This document shows positions 22,615 through 30,150 of a DNA stretch of 33,200 nt, piece by piece (the stretch's first letter is position 1; each line of letters starts with the position of its first letter). The position numbers and the translations under genes were made by a program. The stretch is taken from contig JAUWXW010000001.1 of NCBI GenBank assembly GCA_030616195.1, positions 1 through 33,200 of the forward strand, in the 5' to 3' direction. Below the pieces are notes generated by a model. The model was given only the letters and a program-made list of their open reading frames with translations, searched no databases and was not told the origin of the DNA. This DNA is from Chloroflexota bacterium. GTDB taxonomy: Bacteria; Chloroflexota; Dehalococcoidia; RBG-13-53-26.

Positions 22615-22913
22615 GATGGTTCCTCCTCACTGGCTTCCTGGTCCGCTACCTGCTTGTGGAGGGTGTAGCCGAGGTTGAACAGGTAGACGAACAAGGCGGC
22701 AAAGCTGTTCTCCTGAATGAACCCCCGGTCATAAAGGTATAGCCGGAACTTCTCCACTCTCGGCACCTCGTCTTCGGAGAGCTTCAGTGCCTTGACCTTG
22801 CTCACGTCCTCACGCTTCACCTGCAGAGGCAGAATAACCTCTCCGTCCTTCAGGGAAAGAAGTTGAGGTAAGAGTTTGCTGAGATCTATGTCCGTCGCCG
22901 TATTCATAGTCAT
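22611..22913 (-). CDS. Small hypothetical protein downstream of dxs
   Basis: A 100-residue acidic protein beginning MTMNTATDIDLSKLLPQLL. Helical, with a hydrophobic segment near the centre (SFAALFVYLFNLGYTL) that could be an amphipathic helix. It overlaps the dxs stop (ATGA) with GGAGGTGG just upstream, so it is co-translated with dxs. No family recognised. Confidence 0.6.
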   Translation of the reverse strand: MTMNTATDIDLSKLLPQLLSLKDGEVILPLQVKREDVSKVKALKLSEDEVPRVEKFRLYLYDRGFIQENSFAALFVYLFNLGYTLHKQVADQEASEEEPS

Positions 22914-24775
22914 GAACCACCTCCTAGAATAGAGAACACCTTGTTTACTACTCCCTGGGGATCCAGCCCAAGTATTCCCCGGAGCTTATCCTGGCCCCCG
23001 TGTTCCACGAAGATGTCACCAGTCGATAGTTGATGCACCCTGGGAGGCTTCTGGCATCGGGCGGCCAGCCCTTCCATGAGGGCGGCGGCTGCCCCTCCTA
23101 CGGAGGTGCCTTCTTCCAGGACTATGACATCCGTAAAGCAAGCGCAGAGGTCGCAGAGGTCCGCGTCCACAGGTTTCACAAAGCAGAGATTGACCACATT
23201 GGCCGCAACCCCTTTACTCTCGATTGCCTCGGCAGCCTGCAGGGCCACATAGACGAGAGGTCCCACTCCCACCAGGCAGATATCAGATCCTTGCTTGACG
23301 ATCTCGGAACTGCCGACCTGGATCTCTTTAAGCTCATCCAGCTCGACACCAATTCCCTCGCCCCTGGGATAGCGTATGGCAAAGGGATGGTTTTGATTCA
23401 GGGCTGTATAGAGAAGATGCCTCATCTCGTTCTCATCCCGGGGCACGGAGAGAATCATGTTAGGCGGTATTCTCATGTAGGCCAGGTCATAGAGACCCTG
23501 GTGAGTTTTCCCATCCTGACCAACAATACCACCTCTGTCGATGCCAAAGACCACGGGCAGTTTATTGAGGCAGACATCCATCACCTGGTCGAAGGCCCTC
23601 TGCAGGAAAGTGGAGTAGATGCAGACTACGGGCCTGAGGCCTCCTCTCGCCATGCCGGCAGCCACAGAGACGGCATGCTGCTCACAGATCCCGACATCGA
23701 ACACTCGGTCGGGGAATTTGGATTTCAGTGTTGCCAGGCCAGTGCCCTCCAGCATGGCAGCGCTGATGGCCACGATGCGCTGGTCAGATTGCATGAGTTG
23801 GCCCAGGGTATCACAGAAGACCTGGGAGTAGGTTGGCCTCAACTTATCGCTGGGGGCTCCCGGCTGGTGGTAGCTCACTGGGTCCGCTTCAGCCGGAGCA
23901 TACCCATGCCCCTTGCTAGTAAGGACATGGACGAAGGGTACCTTTCCAGAATAGGTACGGGCCTTGGAGATCACCTCCACCAGCTCCGGGATGTTGTGTC
24001 CATCTACTGGCCCCAGGTAACTAAAGCCCATTTCCTCCCAGAAGCCACTGGGCGCAATTGTTCTCTCTATAATTCGCTTTAGGCCCTTGCCCACTTCCAG
24101 AGCTGCCGGTCCCAGGGGCACCTTCGGTGCCAGGGCTTCGGTAATCCTCTCGAAGCTCTGGAAGTCCGGGTCAAGCTCGAGATCACTTCTAACCCTGGAG
24201 AGCCACCGGTTTCGCCAAGTGGCCAGCCAGCCCACATTCTTGGAGATAGACATTCCGTTGTCGTTGAGTATCACCATCAGGTTAGATGGGTTCTGGGCTA
24301 CTATATTACTCAACCCTTCGTAGGCTAGGCCCGCCGTCAGGGCTCCATCCCCAATGACACAGACGCTATACCCCTGGCCTCCTTTCATCCTCTCTCCTGC
24401 CGCTAGACCCAAAGCCAGCGATGGTCCACTCCCAGCGTGGCCAATCGCCGTGACATCGTGAGGAGATTCTGATGGCTCGAAGAAGCCCGAAAGCCCTCCA
24501 CTCGTCCTGATCGTGCTGAAATCTCTAGCCCGTCCCGTCAGGATTTTATGGGTATAGCACTGATGACTCGTATCGAAGATAATGCAGTCCCGGGGAGAAT
24601 GAAACAGGCGGTGCAGCGTGATAGTGAGCTCCACCACTCCCAGGTTCGAGGCCAGATGACCTCCATTGGTGCTGACGGTCTCGATAATGAGAGAGCGGAT
24701 TTCTTCGGCGAGAACTGGCAGGTCGCTGATCGGCAGTCTCTTGACATCATCAGGTGAAGTGATCTTCTCTATCAT
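22910..24775 (-). CDS. dxs: 1-deoxy-D-xylulose-5-phosphate synthase
   Basis: A 621-residue full-length DXS, the first MEP-pathway enzyme: it joins pyruvate and glyceraldehyde 3-phosphate using thiamine diphosphate. The ThDP motif is GDG (142-144) to NDN (171-173). Other family segments are HLASNLGVVELT (40-51), DTSHQCYTHK (68-77), VPFVHVLTSKGHGY, GICEQHAVSVAAGMA with the catalytic Glu, and GIDRGGIVGQDGKTHQG. No break or missing residue is seen. It lies between a possible SCP2-like gene and a small gene, in an operon that begins with mrp, under the repeated leader at 25931-26002. Confidence 0.95.
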   Translation of the reverse strand: MIEKITSPDDVKRLPISDLPVLAEEIRSLIIETVSTNGGHLASNLGVVELTITLHRLFHSPRDCIIFDTSHQCYTHKILTGRARDFSTIRTSGGLSGFFEPSESPHDVTAIGHAGSGPSLALGLAAGERMKGGQGYSVCVIGDGALTAGLAYEGLSNIVAQNPSNLMVILNDNGMSISKNVGWLATWRNRWLSRVRSDLELDPDFQSFERITEALAPKVPLGPAALEVGKGLKRIIERTIAPSGFWEEMGFSYLGPVDGHNIPELVEVISKARTYSGKVPFVHVLTSKGHGYAPAEADPVSYHQPGAPSDKLRPTYSQVFCDTLGQLMQSDQRIVAISAAMLEGTGLATLKSKFPDRVFDVGICEQHAVSVAAGMARGGLRPVVCIYSTFLQRAFDQVMDVCLNKLPVVFGIDRGGIVGQDGKTHQGLYDLAYMRIPPNMILSVPRDENEMRHLLYTALNQNHPFAIRYPRGEGIGVELDELKEIQVGSSEIVKQGSDICLVGVGPLVYVALQAAEAIESKGVAANVVNLCFVKPVDADLCDLCACFTDVIVLEEGTSVGGAAAALMEGLAARCQKPPRVHQLSTGDIFVEHGGQDKLRGILGLDPQGVVNKVFSILGGGS

Positions 24776-24778
24776 ATA

Positions 24779-25174
24779 TCATCTCCTCAGTTTAACACCG
24801 CCGAGCCTTTTTAAGACTTTCCTGAACCGCTCGGAATCAACCACCCACTGCGCACCGCGGTATCGTATCGCTTTCCTGGCATATTTCTGGGCAAATACGT
24901 CTTCCCCTCTCCCATGGAGAGCAGCATCTACCAGATCTATGAAGGTGTCTTCGCTCATCTCCACCTCCCCGGTATAGGTCTCTCTCGGGTTGGTGGGCAA
25001 AAACTGTCCGCTGCGGATCTCATAGGACTTCTCGATGCCTTGGGGCCCCACTATCTTCCATCTGCCGACCCAGCCATCGGCCTCTTTCCAGTCCTCTTCA
25101 TCCGCCACATCAGCCACCTTCTCCATCAAGAAGTTTATAAGTCGCTCTATTTTAGAACTCGGTTCATTATCCAT
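24779..25174 (-). CDS. Possible SCP2-like lipid-binding protein
   Basis: A 131-residue protein. The C-terminal part (YTGEVEMSEDTFIDLVDAAL, then KYARKAIRYRG and FRKVLKRLGG) has the look of the SCP2 sterol-binding fold: beta strands, a helix, a small pocket segment and a last helix. This is a weak family assignment. If right, it would suit an operon with dxs and the polyprenyl synthase. SD AAGGGGGTG is present. The start overlaps the mrp stop by 28 nt. Confidence 0.45.
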   Translation of the reverse strand: MDNEPSSKIERLINFLMEKVADVADEEDWKEADGWVGRWKIVGPQGIEKSYEIRSGQFLPTNPRETYTGEVEMSEDTFIDLVDAALHGRGEDVFAQKYARKAIRYRGAQWVVDSERFRKVLKRLGGVKLRR

Positions 25175-25929
25175 CGGGTTACACCCCCTTTCTTCTCTCT
25201 AAGGGTGATGGGCCTCCAGATGAGAATGCGATGGAGGACCTCTGCCATCGGCCCAGCTCTTTCCTGCTCATCCCCAAATGGCAATGCTCCCAGGTAGGAC
25301 ACCCCGAACTGCCGGGCCAATTCCTGCACATCCTCTGTCTCACGGTCAAAGGGGTTGGAAAGCACACCACAGTGGGGGCATTTGTAACCAGCCATGTTAC
25401 AGACGACCCCAGATATCGGGGTCTCCGTCTCCCGCAAGACATTAAGTGTCTTGGCTATACCCAGCACAGACAGGTCATTAGGCTGGCACACGATAACGGC
25501 GCCATAGATATTGGGCAGATGCTCAAGAAGAGCCTGCACCTCATCACCCGACGTGGGGGGTGTATCGACGATTACCCATTCCAGGTCATCGTCCCACGCA
25601 ATGGAGGTAGTGGCGATCTGCCTCACGGCAGAAGACTTCATTTCGCCATCCCACATGTTCGGGGTCTCCTCTTTGAACAGCAGCCCAATGGAAAAGAGTT
25701 GAAATCCCTCATGGGTGACAGGGCGGAGCTGGCCGCCCAGGAGCGCCTCATATCCAGGGTCTTGCTCCAAATGAAGGGCACGGGGGAGGGAAGAAGCATG
25801 AATATCGATGTCAAGAAGGCCAACCTTATGGCCTCTATCCCGCAGCTCCCGGGCTATTCCCAGGCAAACGGTGGTTTTACCCGTCCCCCCTTTCAGAGAG
25901 AGGACCGGTATCTTTCTGGGCTCACCCAT
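25147..25929 (-). CDS. Mrp/NBP35-family P-loop ATPase (Fe-S carrier type)
   Basis: A 260-residue P-loop NTPase of the deviant Walker type: KGGTGKT (13-19), D40 and D42 (LLDIDIH), DTPP (122-125). It also has C184-P-H-C187 (GYKCPHCG), as in Mrp/NBP35 proteins, which bind and transfer a [4Fe-4S] cluster. ParA and MinD partition proteins do not carry this CxxC. Delivery of clusters to IspH and the ferredoxin is a plausible role. It is the first gene of the dxs operon; the SD AAGGAGGG follows the leader hairpin. Confidence 0.75.
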   Translation of the reverse strand: MGEPRKIPVLSLKGGTGKTTVCLGIARELRDRGHKVGLLDIDIHASSLPRALHLEQDPGYEALLGGQLRPVTHEGFQLFSIGLLFKEETPNMWDGEMKSSAVRQIATTSIAWDDDLEWVIVDTPPTSGDEVQALLEHLPNIYGAVIVCQPNDLSVLGIAKTLNVLRETETPISGVVCNMAGYKCPHCGVLSNPFDRETEDVQELARQFGVSYLGALPFGDEQERAGPMAEVLHRILIWRPITLREKKGGVTRWIMNRVLK

Positions 25930-25930
25930 G

Positions 25931-26002
25931 TTCCCTCCTTAAAAGAAAGAGGCGACCACACCCATACCCCGAGGTGTAGTCGCCTCTTTTCTCAGCCAGC
26001 GA
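25931..26002 (-). promoter_or_regulatory. Repeated leader copy A: conserved motif plus attenuator-like hairpin before mrp
   Basis: Read on the - strand, the motif GCTGGCTGAGAAAAGA (26000-25985) runs into a hairpin with 15-nt arms and one mismatch (25987-25973 with 25962-25948), then TTCTTTTAAGGAGGG and the mrp start. The hairpin plus U-rich stretch looks like a terminator placed between the transcript start and the gene, that is an attenuator. Copies B (27736) and C (30151) share the same motif. Confidence 0.65.
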
Positions 26003-26304
26003 CTTGCCTTTAGTGCCAGGCCCACGCACGGGCCGCAGGATAGCCCCCATGGGCGCACGGCGGCGCGTGGTACCTAGCGAGGAGGAGGATAGCACCCCGA
26101 GTTTTACTTGTCAAGGTTTTACCCGCCCGCCGCCCGTAAAACGCTCATTTTGGGGGCCGTTTCATCTTCAGGGGGCCAGAATGCTGGCGAACCGTCTTAT
26201 GCCCTTTTGAGGGCGAGAATTTGGGGCTTGCAGAGGGGCCAGGTGCTCACCTGGGCTGACGCCTAACCCGTTTTACCCAAGCTGAAGAAAGACCAAATAT
26301 GGAT

Positions 26305-26383
26305 CACTTTTGGTACATTGTTGTATCTAATGAAACGCCTTTTGAATACGAATTCGTGTCATATATGAAACACTTTTGGTACA
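26305..26383 (+). repeat. Direct repeat CACTTTTGGTACA, two copies
   Basis: Copies at 26305-26317 and 26371-26383, spaced 66 bp. Each runs into a palindrome-like stretch; the second contains the perfect 12-bp palindrome TACAAATTTGTA. The surrounding DNA is AT-rich. Confidence 0.8.
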
Positions 26384-26429
26384 AATTTGTATAATTTATT
26401 ACGCAAAGTGAAAGTCTAGACCCGCTCAT

Positions 26430-26448
26430 GTAACGGCTTTTCCGTTAC
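26430..26448. repeat. Inverted repeat GTAACGG-CTTTT-CCGTTAC, copy 1
   Basis: Seven-base perfect arms around CTTTT; an identical 19-mer is at 26683-26701. Related inverted repeats with longer spacers lie at 26541-26559 (TGTAAC/GTTACA) and 26594-26617 (TGTAACG/CGTTACA). Confidence 0.85.
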
Positions 26449-26496
26449 GCTCCGGGGCAACTTTTGGGGCAACTTTGCCCGACTTTTGTCTCAGTT

Positions 26497-26529
26497 GTGT
26501 CGTCTCTGTGTCGTCTCTGTGTCGTGTCT
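26497..26529 (+). repeat. Three tandem copies of an 11-bp unit (GTGTCGTCTCT)
   Basis: Copies at 26497-26507 and 26508-26518 are exact; the third (26519-26529) is GTGTCGTGTCT. Eleven bp is about one helix turn, so all copies face the same side of the DNA, as in iteron-like protein-binding arrays. Confidence 0.8.
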
Positions 26530-26682
26530 CAGCTCAGAGTGTAACAGATAAATCGTTACAGCTAGGTAGTATTTTGGTCAAACTCGTTTTTCATGTAACG
26601 GGTTTTTGGTCGTTACAACCTTAGACTACTAAGGTATCTCCCTCTCCCTCTAATATCTTAGGAGGGGGTTGTTAGGGGGAGG

Positions 26683-26701
26683 GTAACGGCTTTTCCGTTA
26701 C
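26683..26701. repeat. Inverted repeat GTAACGG-CTTTT-CCGTTAC, copy 2
   Basis: Identical to 26430-26448. It lies 28 bp beyond the stop end of the polyprenyl synthase gene (- strand), so it could double as that gene's transcription terminator. Confidence 0.85.
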
Positions 26702-26729
26702 ATCGGTGGCGAGCTGCCGTCGGTCTTTT

Positions 26730-27725
26730 TCATGCCTTTCGTTCTACCGCAAAGGATGTCAGCGCCAGCAGCTCTTTTCGCCAGTCAGGTAAAAGTGGCA
26801 GGCCGGAATTCAAGATGTGTTGTGCTGCGGTGGTGAGCTTGTCTTCCCAAACCCTAACTTTATCGGGAATCCCTTGTCTCTCCATCCAGTCCCTGATGGC
26901 ATCAACTTCCTGTTGGGGAATAGTATCTTGCTTCAGCCAACGCCCCATGAACTGACGGTCCTCTTCAAGGGCAAGCACTACTGGCAGAGACCTCTTTCTC
27001 TCCTGCAGGTCGTTGGCCGTTTTGCCCACGCGTTCATCCCCCCAGATCCCCAGAAAGTCGTCGTGCACCTGAAAGCTGGTACCCAGGAGCAAGCCCAATT
27101 CCCGGGCCTGTGCTATCTCGTCAGGCTTGGCATTGGCGCACATAGCACCCACCTCACAGGAGGCACCGAAAAGAGTCCCCGTCTTTCCCCTGACCATTTC
27201 CATGTAATCCCCCACGGTTGCATCAACCGTTTCCCCAAGAAAAATATCCCTGTACTGTCCCCTGCAGAGATTCATCACCGCCTTTTCCAGTACAGTTTGA
27301 ATCCTCAACAGAAGGCCGGCGGGGACGGTCATGCGGTGAAGTGCCAGGCGGGCTAAGCAGGACAGCGCCAGGCCAGCATTGATCGCCTGGTTTTGCCCCC
27401 AGACGGTCCAAACAGTGGGGCGCCGGTTTCTTTCCATGCCTCGATCCTGAATATCATCGAAGATGAGGCTGGTGCGGTGAATTAGCTCAATGCTGGCCGC
27501 TGCGGGCAGTGCCTGGCTCGGATCACCATTCAGAGCGGCACACATAGCCAGGCACACTGTGGGACGCAGGTACTTGCCCTTGGACCACTCGCTGATATTC
27601 CCATCGCGGTCTGAAAAGCCCATGTGATACCAGTAGAGCGAAGCTAGGCCGTGGGGGGTACCCCCCTCTAAGGCGAGCACTTCCCGTATCTCCTCTTCTA
27701 CTTCTGTCCTAAAAAAGCCTTGCAT
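26730..27725 (-). CDS. Polyprenyl diphosphate synthase
   Basis: A 331-residue trans-isoprenyl diphosphate synthase. The first Asp-rich motif is DDIQD (90-94), followed by RRPTVW (101-106); the second is HDDFLGIWGD (221-230). GKYLRP (50-55) and K181-T182 are the other substrate-binding segments. It extends DMAPP with IPP to longer prenyl diphosphates; product length cannot be judged. I chose ATG 27725 because AAAGGAGGG lies just upstream; an in-frame start at 27776 falls inside the leader hairpin. The gene is alone on the - strand, with its own leader (copy B) and promoter. Confidence 0.9.
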   Translation of the reverse strand: MQGFFRTEVEEEIREVLALEGGTPHGLASLYWYHMGFSDRDGNISEWSKGKYLRPTVCLAMCAALNGDPSQALPAAASIELIHRTSLIFDDIQDRGMERNRRPTVWTVWGQNQAINAGLALSCLARLALHRMTVPAGLLLRIQTVLEKAVMNLCRGQYRDIFLGETVDATVGDYMEMVRGKTGTLFGASCEVGAMCANAKPDEIAQARELGLLLGTSFQVHDDFLGIWGDERVGKTANDLQERKRSLPVVLALEEDRQFMGRWLKQDTIPQQEVDAIRDWMERQGIPDKVRVWEDKLTTAAQHILNSGLPLLPDWRKELLALTSFAVERKA

Positions 27726-27735
27726 AACACCCTCC

Positions 27736-27847
27736 TTTAGGAAGAGGCGACCACACCCTCGAGATTGCCACCACAACGGTGGGGCAGGAACCAGGCAGCC
27801 ACAGCCTGTCCCGAGAGCCTAGTCGCCTCTTTTCTCAGCCAGCAACT
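27736..27847 (-). promoter_or_regulatory. Repeated leader copy B: conserved motif and multi-branched structure before polyprenyl synthase
   Basis: Read on the - strand, the motif GCTGGCTGAGAAAAGA (27843-27828) runs into an outer stem (27831-27822 with 27751-27742), then a CTCG/CGAG stem, and two inner hairpins: CAGGC/GCCTG (27792-27808) and CCACC/GGTGG (27768-27782). The fold looks like a branched junction, as in riboswitches. The synthase SD follows the outer stem. Copies A and C have simple hairpins at this place. Confidence 0.65.
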
Positions 27848-27853
27848 GGAAGG

Positions 27854-27862
27854 ATTATAACA
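27854..27862 (-). promoter_or_regulatory. Extended -10 promoter for leader B
   Basis: On the - strand, TGTTATAAT is a perfect extended -10 (TGnTATAAT). Transcription would begin about 7 nt further on, around 27846, so the conserved leader motif would be at the very 5' end of the RNA. No good -35 is seen, which extended -10 promoters may not need. Confidence 0.6.
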
Positions 27863-27884
27863 AATGAGATAAAATTCATCCCAA

Positions 27885-29036
27885 ATGCTAAACCCTTTTC
27901 TGGAGCGAACCCTTTACTCTCTCCCCATACAGCCCGTCCTGGTGGAGGTGGACCTGGACCAAGTCAATAGGGTATTGGGCAATCTCTTGGGGATGAACCT
28001 TCGTCTCCCAACGGTAATACCAACCTTTGGCTTCATCGCTGTGTCACCCGTCAGGCCATCAATCATCAGGGCTATTAATGCCCTGCCAGGGGTAAGGATG
28101 GTTCATGCCGACCTGGTAAAGAATGTTTTTGAGCTGCCCAGCCCGGACTGGTTCCCCACTTCAGAGAGCCGCAAGATGCTGGAGGCTGAAGCCGCCTTCA
28201 GGGAGGGATACACAGGGGAAATGGTACGGGTCGGGGTGACAGACACCGGCATCGATCCCACCCACCCCCAGCTCGTCGGTCAGTCATGGTACTCGACTAT
28301 TGCCTGGCCAGTCAGGGAAGTGCTGGATGAGAACGGGCATGGCAGCCATTGTGCCTCTACAGTGGCAGGGAAGATCTACTACACCCCCATAGGGGTCGCT
28401 GTGGAAGGGGTAAGCCGGTCGCCGCTGATATCAGTGAAGTGTCTGGGACGCGGTATTGGGACTGGATTCACCAGCGAGATCATCAACGCCATGGCGCTCT
28501 GCTATGATAAGGGGGCCCAGGTCATCTCGATGAGCCTGGGTTCACAGGAGTGCCAGGGCGGTTGTGAGATTTGTCCCGAGTGCAGAATGGTGAGTCACCT
28601 CACACAGCGGGGTGTCATCTTCGCCATCGCAGCGGGGAATTCAGGGCCAGCGGCGAACACCATCGGCTGCCCTGGGTGCAGCCCCTCGGCCATCACGGTG
28701 GCGGCCGTGGATAAGAAGGGAATTGTAGCCGATTTCTCCAGCCGTGGTGGTAGCAAGTTCCCGGGCAAACCGGATTGTGCCGCCCCTGGGGTGAATATTT
28801 ACTCTGGCACCAGTAGGGGGTCACTCATCGACGTCCAGGAGGCGCTGGCGGGGCCTGGCTTCGCCGCCATCAGCGGGACGAGTATGGCCACTCCCCACAT
28901 CTCCGGGTTCATGGCCCTCCTCAAGAGCAAGTACTCAAACATGTCCGCTGCCCTGTTTAAGGAAAAGATGGCCGCCAGAGGCCATTCTCATAACCACATC
29001 AGCGGATATGGGGTACCACGGTGGAATAATTTTTAA
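27885..29036 (+). CDS. Subtilisin-like serine protease (S8)
   Basis: A 383-residue subtilase with a complete triad: D120 (VTDTGID), H152 (ENGHGSH), S333 (GTSMATPH), and oxyanion N252 (AAGNSGP). Residues about 15-80 look like an I9-type inhibitor propeptide. No signal peptide is seen, so it may act inside the host cell. A Cys cluster (C223, C227, C230, C233) is unusual. It precedes the probable virion genes, so it could mature virion proteins or be packaged, but phage prohead proteases are mostly of other families. No clear SD precedes ATG 27885. Confidence 0.85.
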   Translation: MLNPFLERTLYSLPIQPVLVEVDLDQVNRVLGNLLGMNLRLPTVIPTFGFIAVSPVRPSIIRAINALPGVRMVHADLVKNVFELPSPDWFPTSESRKMLEAEAAFREGYTGEMVRVGVTDTGIDPTHPQLVGQSWYSTIAWPVREVLDENGHGSHCASTVAGKIYYTPIGVAVEGVSRSPLISVKCLGRGIGTGFTSEIINAMALCYDKGAQVISMSLGSQECQGGCEICPECRMVSHLTQRGVIFAIAAGNSGPAANTIGCPGCSPSAITVAAVDKKGIVADFSSRGGSKFPGKPDCAAPGVNIYSGTSRGSLIDVQEALAGPGFAAISGTSMATPHISGFMALLKSKYSNMSAALFKEKMAARGHSHNHISGYGVPRWNNF

Positions 29037-29049
29037 GGAGGTTTCGCAA

Positions 29050-29649
29050 ATGCCAAACCCTCTAGATCAAATCTTTGGCTCTCTGAAGAAGGACATTGAC
29101 CGCCTCACCCGCCTCACGAGAAATCTGCCACGACCGCCCAGGCCAGAAACCCTTCTGGCAAGACTGCCACGAGAGATCAAACCGCCCAGACCAGTAGAAA
29201 CCCTTATGGCAAGACTACCCACCAAGTTCCCCCTGGAGGCGCAGGCTGATAAAGTCATTGATAGGGTTGGAGAAAGCCTTGCCGCATCCGCTCCTGTTAA
29301 GGAAATGGAGCGTATTCAAGCAGCCCTGCCGAAGATCCCTGAGATGAATCTCAATACTCCCTTTGGTCGGGTGAGAACGCCTGAGGTTTCAGTGCCGCGG
29401 ATAATCCCCACCAGAATGGACTCAAGAAGGAAGGAGGCGCTGAAAACGGCGATCGCCATAGATATAAGCTCTCTGGTAGGTATGATTCCTGTGGTGGGAG
29501 ATGTCGCCTCTGATGTTATCGAAGACACCTTTGGGGCCAAGCTGCGCAAAACCTTAACCGACCCAGAGAGACAGTGGTATATGCGGTATGACAAGCTCGG
29601 GCCCTCCACCCTGGGCCTGCTCAGGGCCTTCAGTAAGGTGAGGCGATGA
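29050..29649 (+). CDS. Probable virion-associated protein with Pro/Arg repeat
   Basis: A 199-residue basic protein. A short internal repeat (RPPRPETLLARLPRE and KPPRPVETLMARLP) occupies residues about 25-60. A hydrophobic stretch is found near 137-158. AAGGAGG precedes ATG 29050; an upstream in-frame start at 29008 overlaps the subtilase. No family recognised. Confidence 0.6.
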   Translation: MPNPLDQIFGSLKKDIDRLTRLTRNLPRPPRPETLLARLPREIKPPRPVETLMARLPTKFPLEAQADKVIDRVGESLAASAPVKEMERIQAALPKIPEMNLNTPFGRVRTPEVSVPRIIPTRMDSRRKEALKTAIAIDISSLVGMIPVVGDVASDVIEDTFGAKLRKTLTDPERQWYMRYDKLGPSTLGLLRAFSKVRR

Positions 29650-29912
29650 TGGAACAACGGGAGACACCCAGTGCAAGCCAGATGCTTCAGGCAGTCCTCG
29701 GTCTGCCCTCTCCCGACAAGCTGTATACCGAGCTCCGTAGATTTAATGATAACTTGGAGAGGTTGGCCCCCGATATCCGCAAGGTAGCCGACTCCGTAGA
29801 GGGACTGACTGCCGACGATGTTAGGAATCTTACTAATGCGCTACAGGCAGCTAATCTGCCCGCGGTGGCTACCATGCTGTCGCACTTCTATAACCGTATT
29901 TGGGGAGGATAG
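29646..29912 (+). CDS. Small helical protein of the virion block
   Basis: An 88-residue protein, with a second Met codon immediately after the first, overlapping the preceding stop as ATGA. Repeated hydrophobic/charged helical stretches (ELRRFNDNLERLAPDIRKVA) suggest a coiled coil. No family recognised. Confidence 0.55.
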   Translation: MMEQRETPSASQMLQAVLGLPSPDKLYTELRRFNDNLERLAPDIRKVADSVEGLTADDVRNLTNALQAANLPAVATMLSHFYNRIWGG

Positions 29913-30122
29913 TTGAATATCGAGCGGATCGTCCGAGACGACGATGAACTGGCTATCCTTGCCTGTTACAGAGAAGTCCGAGACCATGGCTTTGGACGGT
30001 TTGAGGTCATAGTGGTGGATCATAAGATGAGGCCAATCAATCAGACCAAAATCTTGAAGGCCGAGGAAATCCTTGGCATCCTTGACCCCCACTCAGTTTT
30101 AGTTCGATACTTGACAAGCTAA
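29913..30122 (+). CDS. Small protein from a TTG start
   Basis: A 69-residue protein from TTG 29913, directly after the previous stop, with GGGGAGGA upstream. Beta-rich (FGRFEVIVVDHKM). No family recognised. A TTGACA promoter element for the next gene (30111) lies inside its 3' end. Confidence 0.5.
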   Translation: MNIERIVRDDDELAILACYREVRDHGFGRFEVIVVDHKMRPINQTKILKAEEILGILDPHSVLVRYLTS

Positions 30123-30139
30123 GCCTTATAGGCTAGCCT
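30111..30139 (+). promoter_or_regulatory. Promoter before leader C
   Basis: A perfect -35 TTGACA (30111-30116), a 17-nt spacer, and a weak -10 TAGCCT (30134-30139). Transcription would start near 30146, just before the conserved leader motif at 30152, as for leader B. Confidence 0.55.
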
Positions 30140-30150
30140 AAAAACTGCAT

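Larger units (their letters stand above)
26005..26729. other. 725-bp non-coding region with inverted and tandem repeats; candidate origin or partition site
   Basis: No convincing gene lies here. It holds four GTAAC...GTTAC inverted repeats (26430-26448, 26541-26559, 26595-26616, 26683-26701), two copies of CACTTTTGGTACA (26305 and 26371, 66 bp apart) with adjoining palindromes such as TACAAATTTGTA, an AT-rich core (about 26290-26405), and an 11-bp tandem repeat near 26497-26529. Dense, varied repeats with an AT-rich core fit an origin of replication or a centromere-like site. Confidence 0.5.

Noticed and set aside
23030..24082. Long + strand frame of 350 codons inside dxs
   Set aside because: It lies fully opposite the well-supported dxs gene; the protein has no recognisable domain and looks like an antisense shadow.
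25147..25929. ParA partition ATPase
   Set aside because: The deviant Walker motif would allow it, but the CPHC pair in a GYKCPHCG setting points to Mrp/NBP35, and no ParB gene is seen.
25231..26013. 260-codon + strand frame opposite the Mrp-like gene
   Set aside because: The - strand protein has the P-loop, DTPP and CPHC motifs, so the + strand frame is a shadow.
26000..26030. Sigma-54 promoter before leader A (TGGCAC, GC)
   Set aside because: The GG and GC elements on the - strand are 8 rather than 10 bases apart, so the spacing does not fit.
26004..26210. Short frame in the non-coding region
   Set aside because: No SD, no domain, and it runs through repeat-rich DNA.
26400..26720. CRISPR array
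   Set aside because: The repeats are short, unequal in spacing and inverted; there are no cas genes and no spacer-like units of constant length.
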